64,000 bases of DNA from UBA6059 sp040222235 (GCA_040222235.1 JAVKDO010000057.1:1-64000), one strand, 5' to 3'. Positions 27,154 through 36,927 are shown, counted from the first letter of the stretch. Notes: generated by a model from the sequence alone, not told the origin. Numbers and translations: made by a program.

Positions 27154-28325
27154 TCGAAATCCTTGTACCGTAAGTATTTGGCTCTTATCTGCTTGAATTG
27201 ATCGAGACCAGGTTGCCACGAAGCGATAATGGCTTCTTCGGTCATTCCTGACTCTATCTGTTTTTGTAAGTCTTCTGTTCCAGCGAGCAAAGTGAAAAAG
27301 TCAGTGAAGAAGGGCTCTTCCCGATGCTTGAGAGTTTCATAAAAATGAATAAGGTACTTGAGTGTAAAAGCTCGATTGGCATTCGTAAGGTCTAAACCAT
27401 AGCAAGTTTTGTCTTGTAGCACAGGATACTTAGCTCCATAACCACTAACAGGCATAAATGAAAATGTGGTATCGGTGTAGTCGGGATGACCGATAACCTG
27501 GAATTGTTGTGTGGTACCGCGTCCGACACTGACTGGAGTACCCTCAAAAAAACAGAGTGACGGGTAGAGCGCGATCGATTGATCATTGGGTAGATTAGGT
27601 GAGGGGGGCACAGGTAGCGAATAGGTAGAGTTGTGGTCCCAGCCTTCCATGGGGATAACCGTCAAGTCGCACTGGAGTCCATCTTTTAGCCAGCCTTCAC
27701 CATTGATCATCAGTGCATACTCCCCGATGGTCATGCCATGTATGGCAGGTATATTATGCATCCCTATAAACGACTTGTGCTCATCTTCCATGATGGGCCC
27801 TGTGATGTAGTGCCCGTTAGGGTTGGGACGATCCATGACGATGATTTGTGTATTGTTTTCAGCACAAGCTTCCATGACATAGTGCATGGTGCTGATGTAA
27901 GTATAAAAGCGGGCACCAACATCTTGAATGTCGAATATGACTACATCAATGTCTGACAAGACCTCAGCACTAGGTTTCTTGTTTTTACCATATATACTAA
28001 CAATTGGAAGCCCGGTAACATCATCTTTGGTATCATCGATTAGGACTCCTCTATCTACCTTTCCTCGAAAACCATGTTCTGGAGCAAAGATTTTCTTCAC
28101 ATTCACTTCTTGTGCTAACAGATAGTCCAGCGTACTCTGTCTGTCGACGATAGAAGTCTGGTTAATTACCAGGCCAACTGCCTTATCCTTGAGCAAGCTA
28201 GCGTATTCAGCAAATCTGGCTGCTCCCACCTTCAATTCGATGGGCTGATCTACAGTCGATTGCTGTGCACAACCCTGGGTGGTGACAAAAACAGAGAGGA
28301 AGAGTATTAGATGGAGGTATTTCAT
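27150..28325 (-). CDS. NamZ-type exo-beta-N-acetylmuramidase family lipoprotein (DUF1343)
   Basis: A 391-residue lipoprotein (lipobox TTQGC) of the DUF1343/NamZ family. NamZ proteins cleave N-acetylmuramic acid from peptidoglycan fragments. Visible hallmarks: VGLVINQTSIVD, FAPEHGFRGKVDRG, FDIQDVGARFYTYISTM, MDRPNPNG and FFEGTPVSVGRGTT. The start at 28325 (MKYLHLILFL) gives a normal signal peptide; a second ATG 9 codons upstream (28352) is also possible. It heads the minus-strand operon and is coupled to fmt by a 4-bp overlap. Likely periplasmic, in cell-wall turnover or recycling. Confidence 0.92.
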   Translation of the reverse strand: MKYLHLILFLSVFVTTQGCAQQSTVDQPIELKVGAARFAEYASLLKDKAVGLVINQTSIVDRQSTLDYLLAQEVNVKKIFAPEHGFRGKVDRGVLIDDTKDDVTGLPIVSIYGKNKKPSAEVLSDIDVVIFDIQDVGARFYTYISTMHYVMEACAENNTQIIVMDRPNPNGHYITGPIMEDEHKSFIGMHNIPAIHGMTIGEYALMINGEGWLKDGLQCDLTVIPMEGWDHNSTYSLPVPPSPNLPNDQSIALYPSLCFFEGTPVSVGRGTTQQFQVIGHPDYTDTTFSFMPVSGYGAKYPVLQDKTCYGLDLTNANRAFTLKYLIHFYETLKHREEPFFTDFFTLLAGTEDLQKQIESGMTEEAIIASWQPGLDQFKQIRAKYLRYKDFE

Positions 28326-28401
28326 TAGCAAGGGTAAAATTAACAGACGCATGTAAACGAACCGTATGGTAGTTATTAATTTGCAGATAAATTATCGCTG
28401 A

Positions 28402-29619
28402 TTGAATCTACCATTTTTTATATCTAAGAGAATTAATGCTGAAGGCCAAGGTAGTTTTTCGTCTACCATCAGCCGCATCGCTATCGCAAGTGTTGCAATT
28501 GGCCTAGCCGCGGTATTGGTCTCTTTTATGATCTTAGAGGGGTTTCAGCGTACTATCAAAGACAAGATATACAGTTTTGCTGGGCATCTTCAGGTGACGA
28601 AGTATACGCTTGCCTCGTCAGTGGAAGATGAGCCCATTAGTACTACTAGTGATTTCTACCAGAATTATGAGACGCTTGATTTTATCGAGCATGTACAGTC
28701 TTATGCTTACAAACCCGGTCTTCTCAAGACTAAGGAAGAAGTCCAAGGCATTGTGATCAAGGGTGTAGGTAGGGACTTTGACCAAGAGCGCTTCACCAGT
28801 AATATGATCGAGGGTCGCTTTATCCAGGTTCCTGATAGCGGCTACTCTCAGGAAGTGGTCATTAGCTCAGCTATGTCCAATCTACTTAAGCTTGGCGTAG
28901 GGGATAAGTCGCTGGTGTACTTTGTACAGAATCCACCAAGATATCGACCCGTCGAGGTGGTGGGGATTTACAAAACAGATTTAGAGGATTTTGACCAGAA
29001 GTTCTTGATAGGAGACATTGGACTCATACAGCGTATCAATAGCTGGCCAGATACGCTCGTCGGTGGGTTTGAAGTTTTTGTTACTCCTGGCACAGATCAT
29101 GCGGTGGCTGAAGATGTGCTTTTTGACTTCATCGATTATGATCTCTATGTGGATAAGGTGAGCGATAAGTATCTACAGATCTTCGATTGGCTGAGCCTAC
29201 TAGACAGGAATCTGGTGGTGTTTCTATGGCTGATCCTATTCGTAGCAGCCTTCAATATGGTGAGTATTTTGTTAATTCTGATCATGGAGCGTACACAGAT
29301 GATTGGCATGCTCAAGGCACTTGGTGCTCCTCATGCTTTGATTCAGAAAGTATTTGTGTACAATGGTACGCTGCTGATTGTTAAAGGTATGGTCTTCGGA
29401 AATCTGGCTGCCTTGGCCATTGGCTTACTACAAGATTACTTTAAGGTCATTCCACTCGATCCTGTGAACTACTACATGTCCTATGTCCCGATTGAGTGGA
29501 ATGTGGGGATTTTTGTCGCACTAAATGTCGCCACATTCGTAGTGGTGAACCTGACGTTGATATTGCCGACCTTCATCATATCTCGGCTCAATACCATTAA
29601 TGCGATTCGATTCAGCTAG
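28402..29619 (+). CDS. FtsX-like ABC permease of the LolC/LolE type
   Basis: A 405-residue inner-membrane permease with the LolC/E layout: a TM helix at 25-50, a large periplasmic MacB-like domain (about 55-260), then three helices (270-300, 320-345, 370-395). The N-terminal NLPFFISKRI is characteristic for Bacteroidota members. In E. coli LolCDE extracts lipoproteins from the inner membrane. The ATP-binding subunit is not adjacent. The start is TTG (28402-28404), preceded directly by an in-frame TGA, and no ATG is available near it. Its 3' end overlaps the convergent GT2 gene by 8 bp. Confidence 0.9.
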   Translation: MNLPFFISKRINAEGQGSFSSTISRIAIASVAIGLAAVLVSFMILEGFQRTIKDKIYSFAGHLQVTKYTLASSVEDEPISTTSDFYQNYETLDFIEHVQSYAYKPGLLKTKEEVQGIVIKGVGRDFDQERFTSNMIEGRFIQVPDSGYSQEVVISSAMSNLLKLGVGDKSLVYFVQNPPRYRPVEVVGIYKTDLEDFDQKFLIGDIGLIQRINSWPDTLVGGFEVFVTPGTDHAVAEDVLFDFIDYDLYVDKVSDKYLQIFDWLSLLDRNLVVFLWLILFVAAFNMVSILLILIMERTQMIGMLKALGAPHALIQKVFVYNGTLLIVKGMVFGNLAALAIGLLQDYFKVIPLDPVNYYMSYVPIEWNVGIFVALNVATFVVVNLTLILPTFIISRLNTINAIRFS

Positions 29620-30355
29620 TCGCTGGTGGGTATTTTTGGAAGAGGCTTCTTATTTTCATGTGGATCACTCCGAGGATAGCCTCCTTGAATATACCTGATG
29701 ACATTTTGGAAGTTCCTTTTGTCCTATCGGTAAATATGATAGGCACTTCCTTGATTTTGAAGCCATACTTCCAGGCCGTGAACTTCATCTCAATTTGAAA
29801 TGCATAGCCAACAAACCTGATGGTCGTAGGGTCAATAGTTTTTAGCACTCTACTAGTGTAGCACTTGAAGCCCGCCGTACTGTCTGATATCGGCAGTCCA
29901 GTGATTAGCTTGACATATATACTTGCGAAGTAGGACATCAGGACACGTCCCATTGGCCAGTTTACTACATTGATACCTGAGACATATCGAGAGCCAATAG
30001 CCATATCAAAGCCATCATCTGCGCATGCAGCGTGTAATTTGATTAGGTCTTCAGGATTATGGGAAAAGTCTGCATCCATCTCGAAGATGTACTCATACCC
30101 ATGTTCAAGTGCATATTTGAAACCAGTGATATATGCAGTGCCCAACCCGAGTTTACCTTGTCGCTCTATAAGACTAAGGCGATCCTTATATTTTTCTTGT
30201 AGGTTTTTGACAGCTGCGCCTGTGCCATCTGGAGAACCATCATCAACGATCAACAAGTCAAACCCTCCAGCCAATTCCATGACCGTTGCAGTGATCTCAT
30301 TGATGTTTTCGATCTCATTGAATGTAGGAATAATGACCAGTTTGTCTTTTGGCAC
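29612..30355 (-). CDS. Polyprenol-phosphate mannosyltransferase-like GT2
   Basis: A 247-residue family 2 glycosyltransferase of the DPM1-like group. It begins VIIPTFNEIENI, has LIVDDGSPDGTG (Asp38, Asp39), the metal-binding EMDADFSHNPED (residues 92-103), GSRYVSG and DSTAGFKCY. There is no large C-terminal membrane domain, so it resembles soluble/peripheral dolichyl-phosphate mannose synthases. It would charge a polyprenyl phosphate with a hexose at the inner membrane. The sugar is not predictable. It overlaps the LolC/E-like gene and is divergent from the HAD phosphatase. Confidence 0.9.
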   Translation of the reverse strand: MPKDKLVIIPTFNEIENINEITATVMELAGGFDLLIVDDGSPDGTGAAVKNLQEKYKDRLSLIERQGKLGLGTAYITGFKYALEHGYEYIFEMDADFSHNPEDLIKLHAACADDGFDMAIGSRYVSGINVVNWPMGRVLMSYFASIYVKLITGLPISDSTAGFKCYTSRVLKTIDPTTIRFVGYAFQIEMKFTAWKYGFKIKEVPIIFTDRTKGTSKMSSGIFKEAILGVIHMKIRSLFQKYPPATS

Positions 30356-30431
30356 AGCTAGTTGTTTGACCTTGATTGTGCAAAATAAGATATGTTTGAA
30401 GCCTTTATAATAAAATGAGAAAAATTTCTAC

Positions 30432-30932
30432 ATGAAGGCTGTTTTTTTAGATAGGGATGGAGTGATCAATCGAGAGCGAGGAGAGTATACGTTCCTCGTC
30501 CAGGATTTTGAGTTGATTGAAGGAGTAGTGGACGCAATCGATAGGATAAAGTCATCTGGATATCAGGTGATTGTGATTACCAATCAAGCGGGAATAGCCA
30601 AAGGCCTCTACACAATTGATCAAATGAAGGCTTGTCATCAAATGATGCAAGAAGCTTGTTCGCATAAGATTGATGCTATCTATTTTGCTCCACTGCATCC
30701 ATCTGTTTCAGAATCATTGGCGCGGAAGCCCGGCAGTTTGATGTTTGAGCGTGCTATCTCCAAATTCGGTATTGATATCACCCAGTCCTGGATGATCGGA
30801 GATAAAATGAGAGACCTTATTCCCGCCAAAATGATGGGTATGAGCACCATTCTGGTAAGTGAATCCGAAAAAGAGCTAGAGGCTGACTACCAGCGAAAAT
30901 CGCTCTACGAGAGTCTAGACCTTATCTGTTAG
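30432..30932 (+). CDS. HAD-IIIA phosphatase (GmhB-like, lacking the zinc loop)
   Basis: A 166-residue HAD hydrolase with VFLDRDGVIN (Asp7, Asp9), VITNQAGIAKG and IGDKMRDL, the order seen in D-glycero-D-manno-heptose-1,7-bisphosphate 7-phosphatase. The zinc-binding Cys/His loop of GmhB (CxH...CxC before RKP) is absent; here the region reads FAPLHPSVSESLARKPG. It is therefore a variant HAD-IIIA enzyme, possibly still acting on sugar phosphates for LPS. Its 3' end overlaps speA's end by 11 bp on opposite strands. Confidence 0.85.
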   Translation: MKAVFLDRDGVINRERGEYTFLVQDFELIEGVVDAIDRIKSSGYQVIVITNQAGIAKGLYTIDQMKACHQMMQEACSHKIDAIYFAPLHPSVSESLARKPGSLMFERAISKFGIDITQSWMIGDKMRDLIPAKMMGMSTILVSESEKELEADYQRKSLYESLDLIC

Positions 30933-32331
30933 GTCCAGCATCGTCGGAGTATCCGAGGATCTTCATCATCGTTTCGCTATCCTGCTCGGGCGCAAAAAGC
31001 GAATCGACCAGTTTCCCATTTTCATCCTGCTCGATAATGACATGTTTGGGAGCGGGGATAAGACAATGCTGAATTCCACCATAGCCACCCAGTGTTTCCT
31101 GGTAAGCTCCGGTGTGGAAAAAGCCAAAGTACAACGTTTCGGGCTTCTCAATTATCGGTAGGAATACCTCGAAAAGGTGCGCCTCAGAGTTATAGTAATC
31201 CATACTATCGCAGGTAAGCCCTCCGATATTGACCTTGTGATACATATTATCCCAATGATTGATCGGTAACATGATGTACTTCTCATTGAGTCCCCAGACA
31301 TCTGGCATGTGAGTGATAAACGACCCGTCCATCATATACCAAAGCTCCTTATCATTCTGCAATTTCTGATCTAGTACAGAGTAGATCGTAGCGCCACTTT
31401 CACCTACCGTGAAACTCCCAAACTCGGTCAGGATATTAGGAACAGGCACATGGTTTTTATCACAAATCCATTTGATATTCTCAATGATCTGCTGAGCCAT
31501 ATAAGAATAGTCATATTCAAAATGGAGCGAATTTTTAATAGGAAATCCTCCTCCAATATCAACCGTATCAAGTTCTGGGCATACCTTCTTCAACTCGCAA
31601 TACTTGTAAATGAATCTGCTCAGCTCACTCCAATAATACGCCGAATCCTTAATGCCGGTATTGATGAAGAAATGCAACATCTTCAATTTCGCATTGGTGC
31701 CCTGTATTTTCTCCTTGTAGTAGGGAAGTATGTCATTGTATCGAATGCCTAGCCGCGAGGTATAAAAGGCAAAGTTGGGTTCTTCATCGGCTGCTACCCT
31801 GATACCGACCTTGTAGGATTGCGATATATGCTCAGCGTAGTGATCCAACTCATGCAGATTATCGAGGACAGGGACACAGTTTTCAAAGCCATCATTAATC
31901 AAGCCTGCAATATTCTCTTTATATAATGGGCGCTTATAGCCATTACAGATCACAAAGGTCTTTTTTGTAATCTTATTGTCTTTGTACAAGGTGCGAACAA
32001 TCGGAATATCAAAGGCAGATGAAGTCTCGATGTGTATATCATTCTTCAGTGCCTCATCCAACACAAACTTGAAATGAGAGGACTTGGTACAATAGCAATA
32101 AGTGTAGCTGCCCCCGTATTTATGCTTTTTGATAGCATCACCAAAGATTTTCTTGGCAAACTGAATATGCTCACTGATTTTAGGAAGGTAGCTCAGCTTA
32201 AATGGTGTCTCATATTTTTTGATCAGCGCCATTAAGTCCACATTGTGGAAGCTTAGTTTATTTCTTTTAACCGTAAACTCCTTAGTAGGGAACTCGAACG
32301 TTTGTTCTATGAGGTCAGTATAACTTTTCAT
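30922..32331 (-). CDS. speA: Arginine decarboxylase, fold-III PLP type
   Basis: A 469-residue PLP-dependent decarboxylase of the short Bacteroidota arginine decarboxylase type, converting arginine to agmatine. The N-terminal domain is an alanine-racemase-like barrel with the PLP lysine Lys83 (YCTKSSHF). Further motifs: HIETSSAFD, TVDIGGGFPIKN (phosphate-binding), and GGLTCDSMDYY with the conserved Cys of the decarboxylase family. It is much shorter than E. coli SpeA (about 650). It is divergent from an arginase-family gene, so arginine use is likely organised here. Confidence 0.92.
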   Translation of the reverse strand: MKSYTDLIEQTFEFPTKEFTVKRNKLSFHNVDLMALIKKYETPFKLSYLPKISEHIQFAKKIFGDAIKKHKYGGSYTYCYCTKSSHFKFVLDEALKNDIHIETSSAFDIPIVRTLYKDNKITKKTFVICNGYKRPLYKENIAGLINDGFENCVPVLDNLHELDHYAEHISQSYKVGIRVAADEEPNFAFYTSRLGIRYNDILPYYKEKIQGTNAKLKMLHFFINTGIKDSAYYWSELSRFIYKYCELKKVCPELDTVDIGGGFPIKNSLHFEYDYSYMAQQIIENIKWICDKNHVPVPNILTEFGSFTVGESGATIYSVLDQKLQNDKELWYMMDGSFITHMPDVWGLNEKYIMLPINHWDNMYHKVNIGGLTCDSMDYYNSEAHLFEVFLPIIEKPETLYFGFFHTGAYQETLGGYGGIQHCLIPAPKHVIIEQDENGKLVDSLFAPEQDSETMMKILGYSDDAGPNR

Positions 32332-32395
32332 TTAAATCAGGCGCGTTGGCAAAATTCGGTTGATGAATCAAATATGGTGTAGCACTTGTGGGCGA

Positions 32396-32403
32396 CAAAT
32401 ATA
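32396..32403 (-). promoter_or_regulatory. Possible -7 element of speA
   Basis: On the minus strand TATATTTG matches TAnnTTTG, 64 bp upstream of the speA ATG. No matching -33 box at 19 bp, so confidence is low. Confidence 0.35.
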
Positions 32404-32560
32404 GGTTCTTTTGAAAATTGCCAGCGCAATTTTGCGATTACCTCTACACGTCTTAAAAATGATCGAAACTACGGCTGAGATTCGACATTTCACTAGCTTT
32501 AAAAGTTGAAGTGCAAGGATAATATTCGAGCACTTTTATAGACAACTGAATTAACCCCTT

Positions 32561-33529
32561 ATGAGATCTATTAAACTGATTGAGGTCAAATCTGAGCTCG
32601 GTGCTGGCACACGTGGTGCCAGTATGGGCATAGATGCGATGAAAATTGCCAGCATTGATGCTGAATCTGATTACTTCGCACGGTTCGATGCGGTAAGTGT
32701 CAAAACCGACAACAGCCCTTTATTCAATGGGTTTAGTTCGCCTTCTGCTAAGTTTATTAATACCATTTTGAGCGTAGAAAAGCGGGTGTGTGATGCTGTT
32801 GCTGGTACGCTGGAGGAAAGGATGTTTCCAATAATTTTAGCTGGTGATCATAGTACGGCCACAGGATCTATTGCCGGAGTGAAGATGCATTTTGCTGATA
32901 AGCGGCTGGGCATTATCTGGATTGACGCACATGCGGACATGCATACCCCCTACACTACACCATCAGGCAATGTCCATGGCATGCCATTGGCCATGGCACT
33001 GGCTACCGATAACATGGAGAATCAGGTTAACCAGCCACCGCCTGAAGTCATCCATGTTTGGAATGAGATAAAAAAGATCGGCATAGAGGGCCCTAAGTTT
33101 GACCCTGCTGATATAGTATTCATAGCAGTGAGAGATACCGAGCAGCCGGAGGAGGCGTATATGGCAGCTCACGATATCAAGAACTTCAAGACTGAAGACG
33201 TAAGAAGAGAAGGCCCAGCAGCTATTGCTGATAAGGCTTTGGAGCATTTAGCTGATTGCGATGTGATTTATATCTCTTTTGATGTCGATAGCCTAGATAG
33301 TTCTATTTCGCTAGGTACAGGCACGCCAGTGCCCAATGGACTGACAGTGGAGGAGGCCAAGACTATCAATGAAGCGCTAGTAAAAGACACAAGAGTCTGT
33401 GCGTGGGAGATCGTAGAGGTCAACCCGACACTCGATACTGAGAACAAAATGGCCGAGGTAGCTTTCGAAATTCTTGAGGCGACTACCAACTCAGCTATCA
33501 AGGCAAAATCAGAATTAGTAAGCCACTAA
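32561..33529 (+). CDS. Arginase-family ureohydrolase
   Basis: A 322-residue binuclear manganese ureohydrolase. Metal ligands: His97 (GDHST), Asp122, His124 and Asp126 (IDAHADMH), Asp241 and Asp243 (SFDVDSLD). GAGTRGASMG near the N terminus and VNPTLDTENKMAE near the C terminus favour arginase (arginine to ornithine and urea) over agmatinase. Agmatinase remains possible because speA, which makes agmatine, is divergent next door. A 229-bp gap separates the two genes. The argS operon follows on the same strand. Confidence 0.9.
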   Translation: MRSIKLIEVKSELGAGTRGASMGIDAMKIASIDAESDYFARFDAVSVKTDNSPLFNGFSSPSAKFINTILSVEKRVCDAVAGTLEERMFPIILAGDHSTATGSIAGVKMHFADKRLGIIWIDAHADMHTPYTTPSGNVHGMPLAMALATDNMENQVNQPPPEVIHVWNEIKKIGIEGPKFDPADIVFIAVRDTEQPEEAYMAAHDIKNFKTEDVRREGPAAIADKALEHLADCDVIYISFDVDSLDSSISLGTGTPVPNGLTVEEAKTINEALVKDTRVCAWEIVEVNPTLDTENKMAEVAFEILEATTNSAIKAKSELVSH

Positions 33530-33601
33530 TCGGTATTCTCATTTTAATTGAATCCCAAGAAGTGCTGCTGTACCTTTGCGTTCGATTTTGACAGAAAGAA
33601 C

Positions 33602-35389
33602 ATGGAATCCGAGATAAAAGAAGGTATCAGTAAAGCCTTCAAAGAATTATTCAATCAGGAATTAGCAGTAGTCGATATTGCGCTACAGCCCACGAAGAAG
33701 GAATTTGAGGGATCGCACACGTTCGTGACCTTTCCTTACAGCAGGCTGACGGGTAAAAACCCGGTAGAGACCGCCCAACTTATCGGAGAGTTTCTGACTG
33801 CCAATACTGAGATAGTCTCAGATTTCAATGTTGTCAAGGGATTCCTTAACCTGACCATTGCTGATCAGGCATGGATAGGGCTATTGAAAGACATCAATGC
33901 TGACCCTGCCTATGGGCATGTAGCACCTACCGGAAAAGAGGTAATGGTCGAGTATTCCTCACCGAATACCAACAAGCCACTTCATTTAGGTCACTTACGG
34001 AACAACTTCCTAGGGTGGTCGGTAGCGACAATACTCGAAGCTAATGGCTACAGGGCGCACCGTGTGCAGATCATCAATGATCGAGGGATCCACATCTGCA
34101 AGAGTATGGTCGCTTGGCTAAAGTTTGGTAATCAGGAAACACCAGAAAGCAACGGTGAAAAGGGAGATAAGCTGGTCGGACGTTATTACGTACGGTTCGA
34201 TCAGGAGTACAAAAAACAGATTGCTGAGCTGACCGAGCAAGGCATGGATAAAGGGCAGGCTGAAAAAGAAGCCCCTATCCTAAAGGAGGCGCAAGAGCTT
34301 TTGCTGAAGTGGGAGCAGAAAGACCCAAAAGTCTACGAACTATGGCAGAACATGAATGCCTGGGTGTACAAGGGTTTCGAAGCAACCTACGAGCAGATGG
34401 GGGTAAACTTTGATAAGCTGTACTTTGAGTCTGATACGTTTTTGCTTGGCAAAGACGAAGTGTTGAAGGGTCTCGAATCTGGTGTTTTCTTTCAGAAAGG
34501 TGATGGTTCTATTTGGGTTGACCTATCTGATGATGGACTTGATGAAAAGTTATTGCTTAGAGCTGATGGCACCTCCGTCTACATGACGCAGGACATTGGT
34601 ACGGCCATCTTACGATTTAGAGACTATCCTAAGATCGCTCAGCAGATCTACACTGTGGGCAATGAGCAGGAGTACCACTTCAAGGTGCTGTTCTTGATTT
34701 TGGCAAAGATCGGCTACAGCTGGGCAAGGGAGTGCTACCACCTCTCTTATGGGATGGTTGATCTACCTACCGGAAAAATGAAATCTCGTGAGGGAACAGT
34801 AGTCGATGCAGACGACCTTATGAAGGAAATGATTGATACGGCCGCTGAACATACGACCGAACTGGGTAAGATCGAAGGCTTTACTACTGAGCAGGCCGAC
34901 GAACTTCATGAAATGATAGGCTTGGGTGCATTGAAATACTTCCTACTCAAAGTGGATCCTAAGAAAAGGATGATGTTTGACCCGGCTGAGTCGATTGAAT
35001 TTCAAGGAACCACTGGGCCGTTCATTCAATATACTCATGCTCGAATTGCTGCCATTCTTAGAAGGGCCAAGGAACTCGGATTTGATTTCCAAGACTTTGA
35101 CTTCTCACAGGTCAGCGAACTACACCCGGTGGAGCAAGGGGTGATAAGCGTGGTGGCAGACTATCCTGGCAAGGTGAAGATTGCTGCAGATGAGTATTCT
35201 CCTGCCGTGATTGCCCAGTATGTTTACGATTTGGCCAAGGAGTATAATAAGTTTTACCAGGAGATTAATATCTTCAAGGAGACGGATGAGGTCAAGATCA
35301 AATCTCGCCTGGTGCTTTCCTCGGTAGCTGCCCAAACAATAAAATCTGCTATGAGTTTATTGGGTATTAAAGTACCCCAACGCATGTGA
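33602..35389 (+). CDS. argS: Arginyl-tRNA synthetase (ArgS)
   Basis: A 595-residue class I aminoacyl-tRNA synthetase. The signature NTNKPLHLGHLRNN is the HIGH region and KMKSREGT the KMSKS-like loop; N-terminal Add domain (1-100) and C-terminal DALR anticodon-binding domain (about 460-595) are in place. The start is the ATG at 33602 (MESEIKEGISKA); the open frame extends 18 codons upstream from a TTG but that part is unlike the family. It is followed by gpx after 1 bp and menA after a further 2 bp, forming an operon. Confidence 0.97.
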   Translation: MESEIKEGISKAFKELFNQELAVVDIALQPTKKEFEGSHTFVTFPYSRLTGKNPVETAQLIGEFLTANTEIVSDFNVVKGFLNLTIADQAWIGLLKDINADPAYGHVAPTGKEVMVEYSSPNTNKPLHLGHLRNNFLGWSVATILEANGYRAHRVQIINDRGIHICKSMVAWLKFGNQETPESNGEKGDKLVGRYYVRFDQEYKKQIAELTEQGMDKGQAEKEAPILKEAQELLLKWEQKDPKVYELWQNMNAWVYKGFEATYEQMGVNFDKLYFESDTFLLGKDEVLKGLESGVFFQKGDGSIWVDLSDDGLDEKLLLRADGTSVYMTQDIGTAILRFRDYPKIAQQIYTVGNEQEYHFKVLFLILAKIGYSWARECYHLSYGMVDLPTGKMKSREGTVVDADDLMKEMIDTAAEHTTELGKIEGFTTEQADELHEMIGLGALKYFLLKVDPKKRMMFDPAESIEFQGTTGPFIQYTHARIAAILRRAKELGFDFQDFDFSQVSELHPVEQGVISVVADYPGKVKIAADEYSPAVIAQYVYDLAKEYNKFYQEINIFKETDEVKIKSRLVLSSVAAQTIKSAMSLLGIKVPQRM

Positions 35390-35390
35390 G

Positions 35391-35903
35391 ATGATTAAAG
35401 TCTTATTACTTCTGATCCTGACGATAACCACCCAATTAGGTATGGCACAAAGCTCAATCTATGACTTCACTATGACCACTATCGATGGTCAGTCCTTTGA
35501 CTTCTCAGATCTCAAGGGTAAGCCCGTTCTAATTGTAAATGTAGCGTCTGAATGTGGCTACACACCTCAGTATGATGACCTACAACAGTTGCATTCAGAC
35601 TTTGGATCTAAGATCACCGTGCTCGGATTTCCGGCCAATAATTTTGGAGGGCAGGAGCCTGGCACCAATGATGATATTGCACTATTCTGTCAGAAGAACT
35701 ATGGCGTTGACTTCCAGATGTTCGAAAAAAGTGACGTGGTAGGAAGCAATACTAATGGGCTGTATAAGTGGTTGGCAGAGCAGAGCGGATCTGCTCCTAG
35801 CTGGAATTTCTGCAAGTACCTTGTGAGTGCTGATGGTACATCAGTCACATTTTTACCTTCCAGCGTCAATCCATTGGAGGAAGCAGTCATAGGACAACTC
35901 TGA
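35391..35903 (+). CDS. Glutathione peroxidase-like thiol peroxidase, exported
   Basis: A 170-residue glutathione-peroxidase family enzyme with a signal peptide (about 1-19, ending GMAQ). Catalytic residues: Cys55 (NVASECGYTP), Gln88 (NNFGGQEPG), Trp138 and Asn139 (WNFCKYLV). Cysteine, not selenocysteine, is used. Cys100 (IALFCQKNYG) sits where the resolving cysteine of thioredoxin-dependent members occurs. It should reduce hydro- or lipid peroxides in the periplasm. ATG begins 1 bp after the argS stop. Confidence 0.93.
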   Translation: MIKVLLLLILTITTQLGMAQSSIYDFTMTTIDGQSFDFSDLKGKPVLIVNVASECGYTPQYDDLQQLHSDFGSKITVLGFPANNFGGQEPGTNDDIALFCQKNYGVDFQMFEKSDVVGSNTNGLYKWLAEQSGSAPSWNFCKYLVSADGTSVTFLPSSVNPLEEAVIGQL

Positions 35904-35905
35904 TC

Positions 35906-36817
35906 ATGGCTTTAGTAACGGTCAAAGCTTGGATTTCAGCATTCAGATTAAGGACACTACCACTGGCATTGGCAAGCATTTTTTTAGGCAGTTTCATAGC
36001 TGCCGCGCACGGTGCATTTGACGAACTCATCTTCACGCTTTGCGTGCTCACTACGCTATTTCTTCAAATACTGTCCAACCTCGCCAATGACTATGGTGAC
36101 AGCATCCATGGTGCTGATGGCGATCATCGAGAAGGTCCTTCACGCGCTGTACAAGCTGGCCTGATTACGTCAAAGCAAATGAAACGGGCCATGACGGTTT
36201 TTGGTGCGCTCTCTTTCATTACAGGTCTCACACTTATCTACTCGGCCTTCCAGTCTCAATGGTGGCTAGTTCTAATTTTTCTTGCATTGGGTCTTGGCGC
36301 TATATATGCTGCCATACGCTATACTTCGGGTAAGAATCCCTATGGTTACAAAGGCCTAGGTGATCTTTTTGTATTGCTGTTCTTTGGTTTAGTCGGCGTA
36401 GGAGGCTCCTATTTCTTATACACACAGACATGGGACTGGGCTATCCTATTACCTGCCACCGGATGTGGACTATTGGCGGTAGGTGTACTAAATGTCAACA
36501 ACATCCGTGATATAAAGTCCGATGAGCTTTCTGGTAAGCGATCTATCCCTGTGAGAATCGGGCGTGAGAAGGCAGTCTACTATCATTGGCTGCTATTGCT
36601 AGGTGCACTGGCCTGTGCGGGTGCCTACACTATCGTGAATTATCAAGGGTACTGGCAGTGGCTGTTTGTGGTAACTGTACCGTTGCTCCTTGTGAATGGA
36701 AGAGCTGTGCAGTCCAAGACTCAAGCGGTAGCTTTAGACCCATATTTGAAGCAGCTAGCCATGACTACCTTGCTTTTTGTCATCACTTTTGGACTTGGCT
36801 TATTACTGACGTCATAG
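35906..36817 (+). CDS. menA: 1,4-dihydroxy-2-naphthoate polyprenyltransferase (MenA)
   Basis: A 303-residue UbiA-family integral membrane prenyltransferase that attaches the isoprenoid chain in menaquinone synthesis. The first Asp-rich motif is NDYGDSIHGAD (residues 61-71), followed by REGPSRAVQAGLI; the second is NNIRDIKSDELSGKRSIPVRIGR. Eight or nine TM helices are visible. MenA identity follows from the DHREGPSRAV region. Last gene of the argS-gpx-menA operon, with a 2-bp gap. Confidence 0.93.
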   Translation: MALVTVKAWISAFRLRTLPLALASIFLGSFIAAAHGAFDELIFTLCVLTTLFLQILSNLANDYGDSIHGADGDHREGPSRAVQAGLITSKQMKRAMTVFGALSFITGLTLIYSAFQSQWWLVLIFLALGLGAIYAAIRYTSGKNPYGYKGLGDLFVLLFFGLVGVGGSYFLYTQTWDWAILLPATGCGLLAVGVLNVNNIRDIKSDELSGKRSIPVRIGREKAVYYHWLLLLGALACAGAYTIVNYQGYWQWLFVVTVPLLLVNGRAVQSKTQAVALDPYLKQLAMTTLLFVITFGLGLLLTS

Positions 36818-36927
36818 GTCTGATCAAGCCAGTGAAATGAACGGTTAATTTCAATTAAGATCACTGTTCTTCATCTATGCATATGTTTGGTTATATTTAG
36901 GTCAAAAGACTAAAACTGTTAAAGCAT

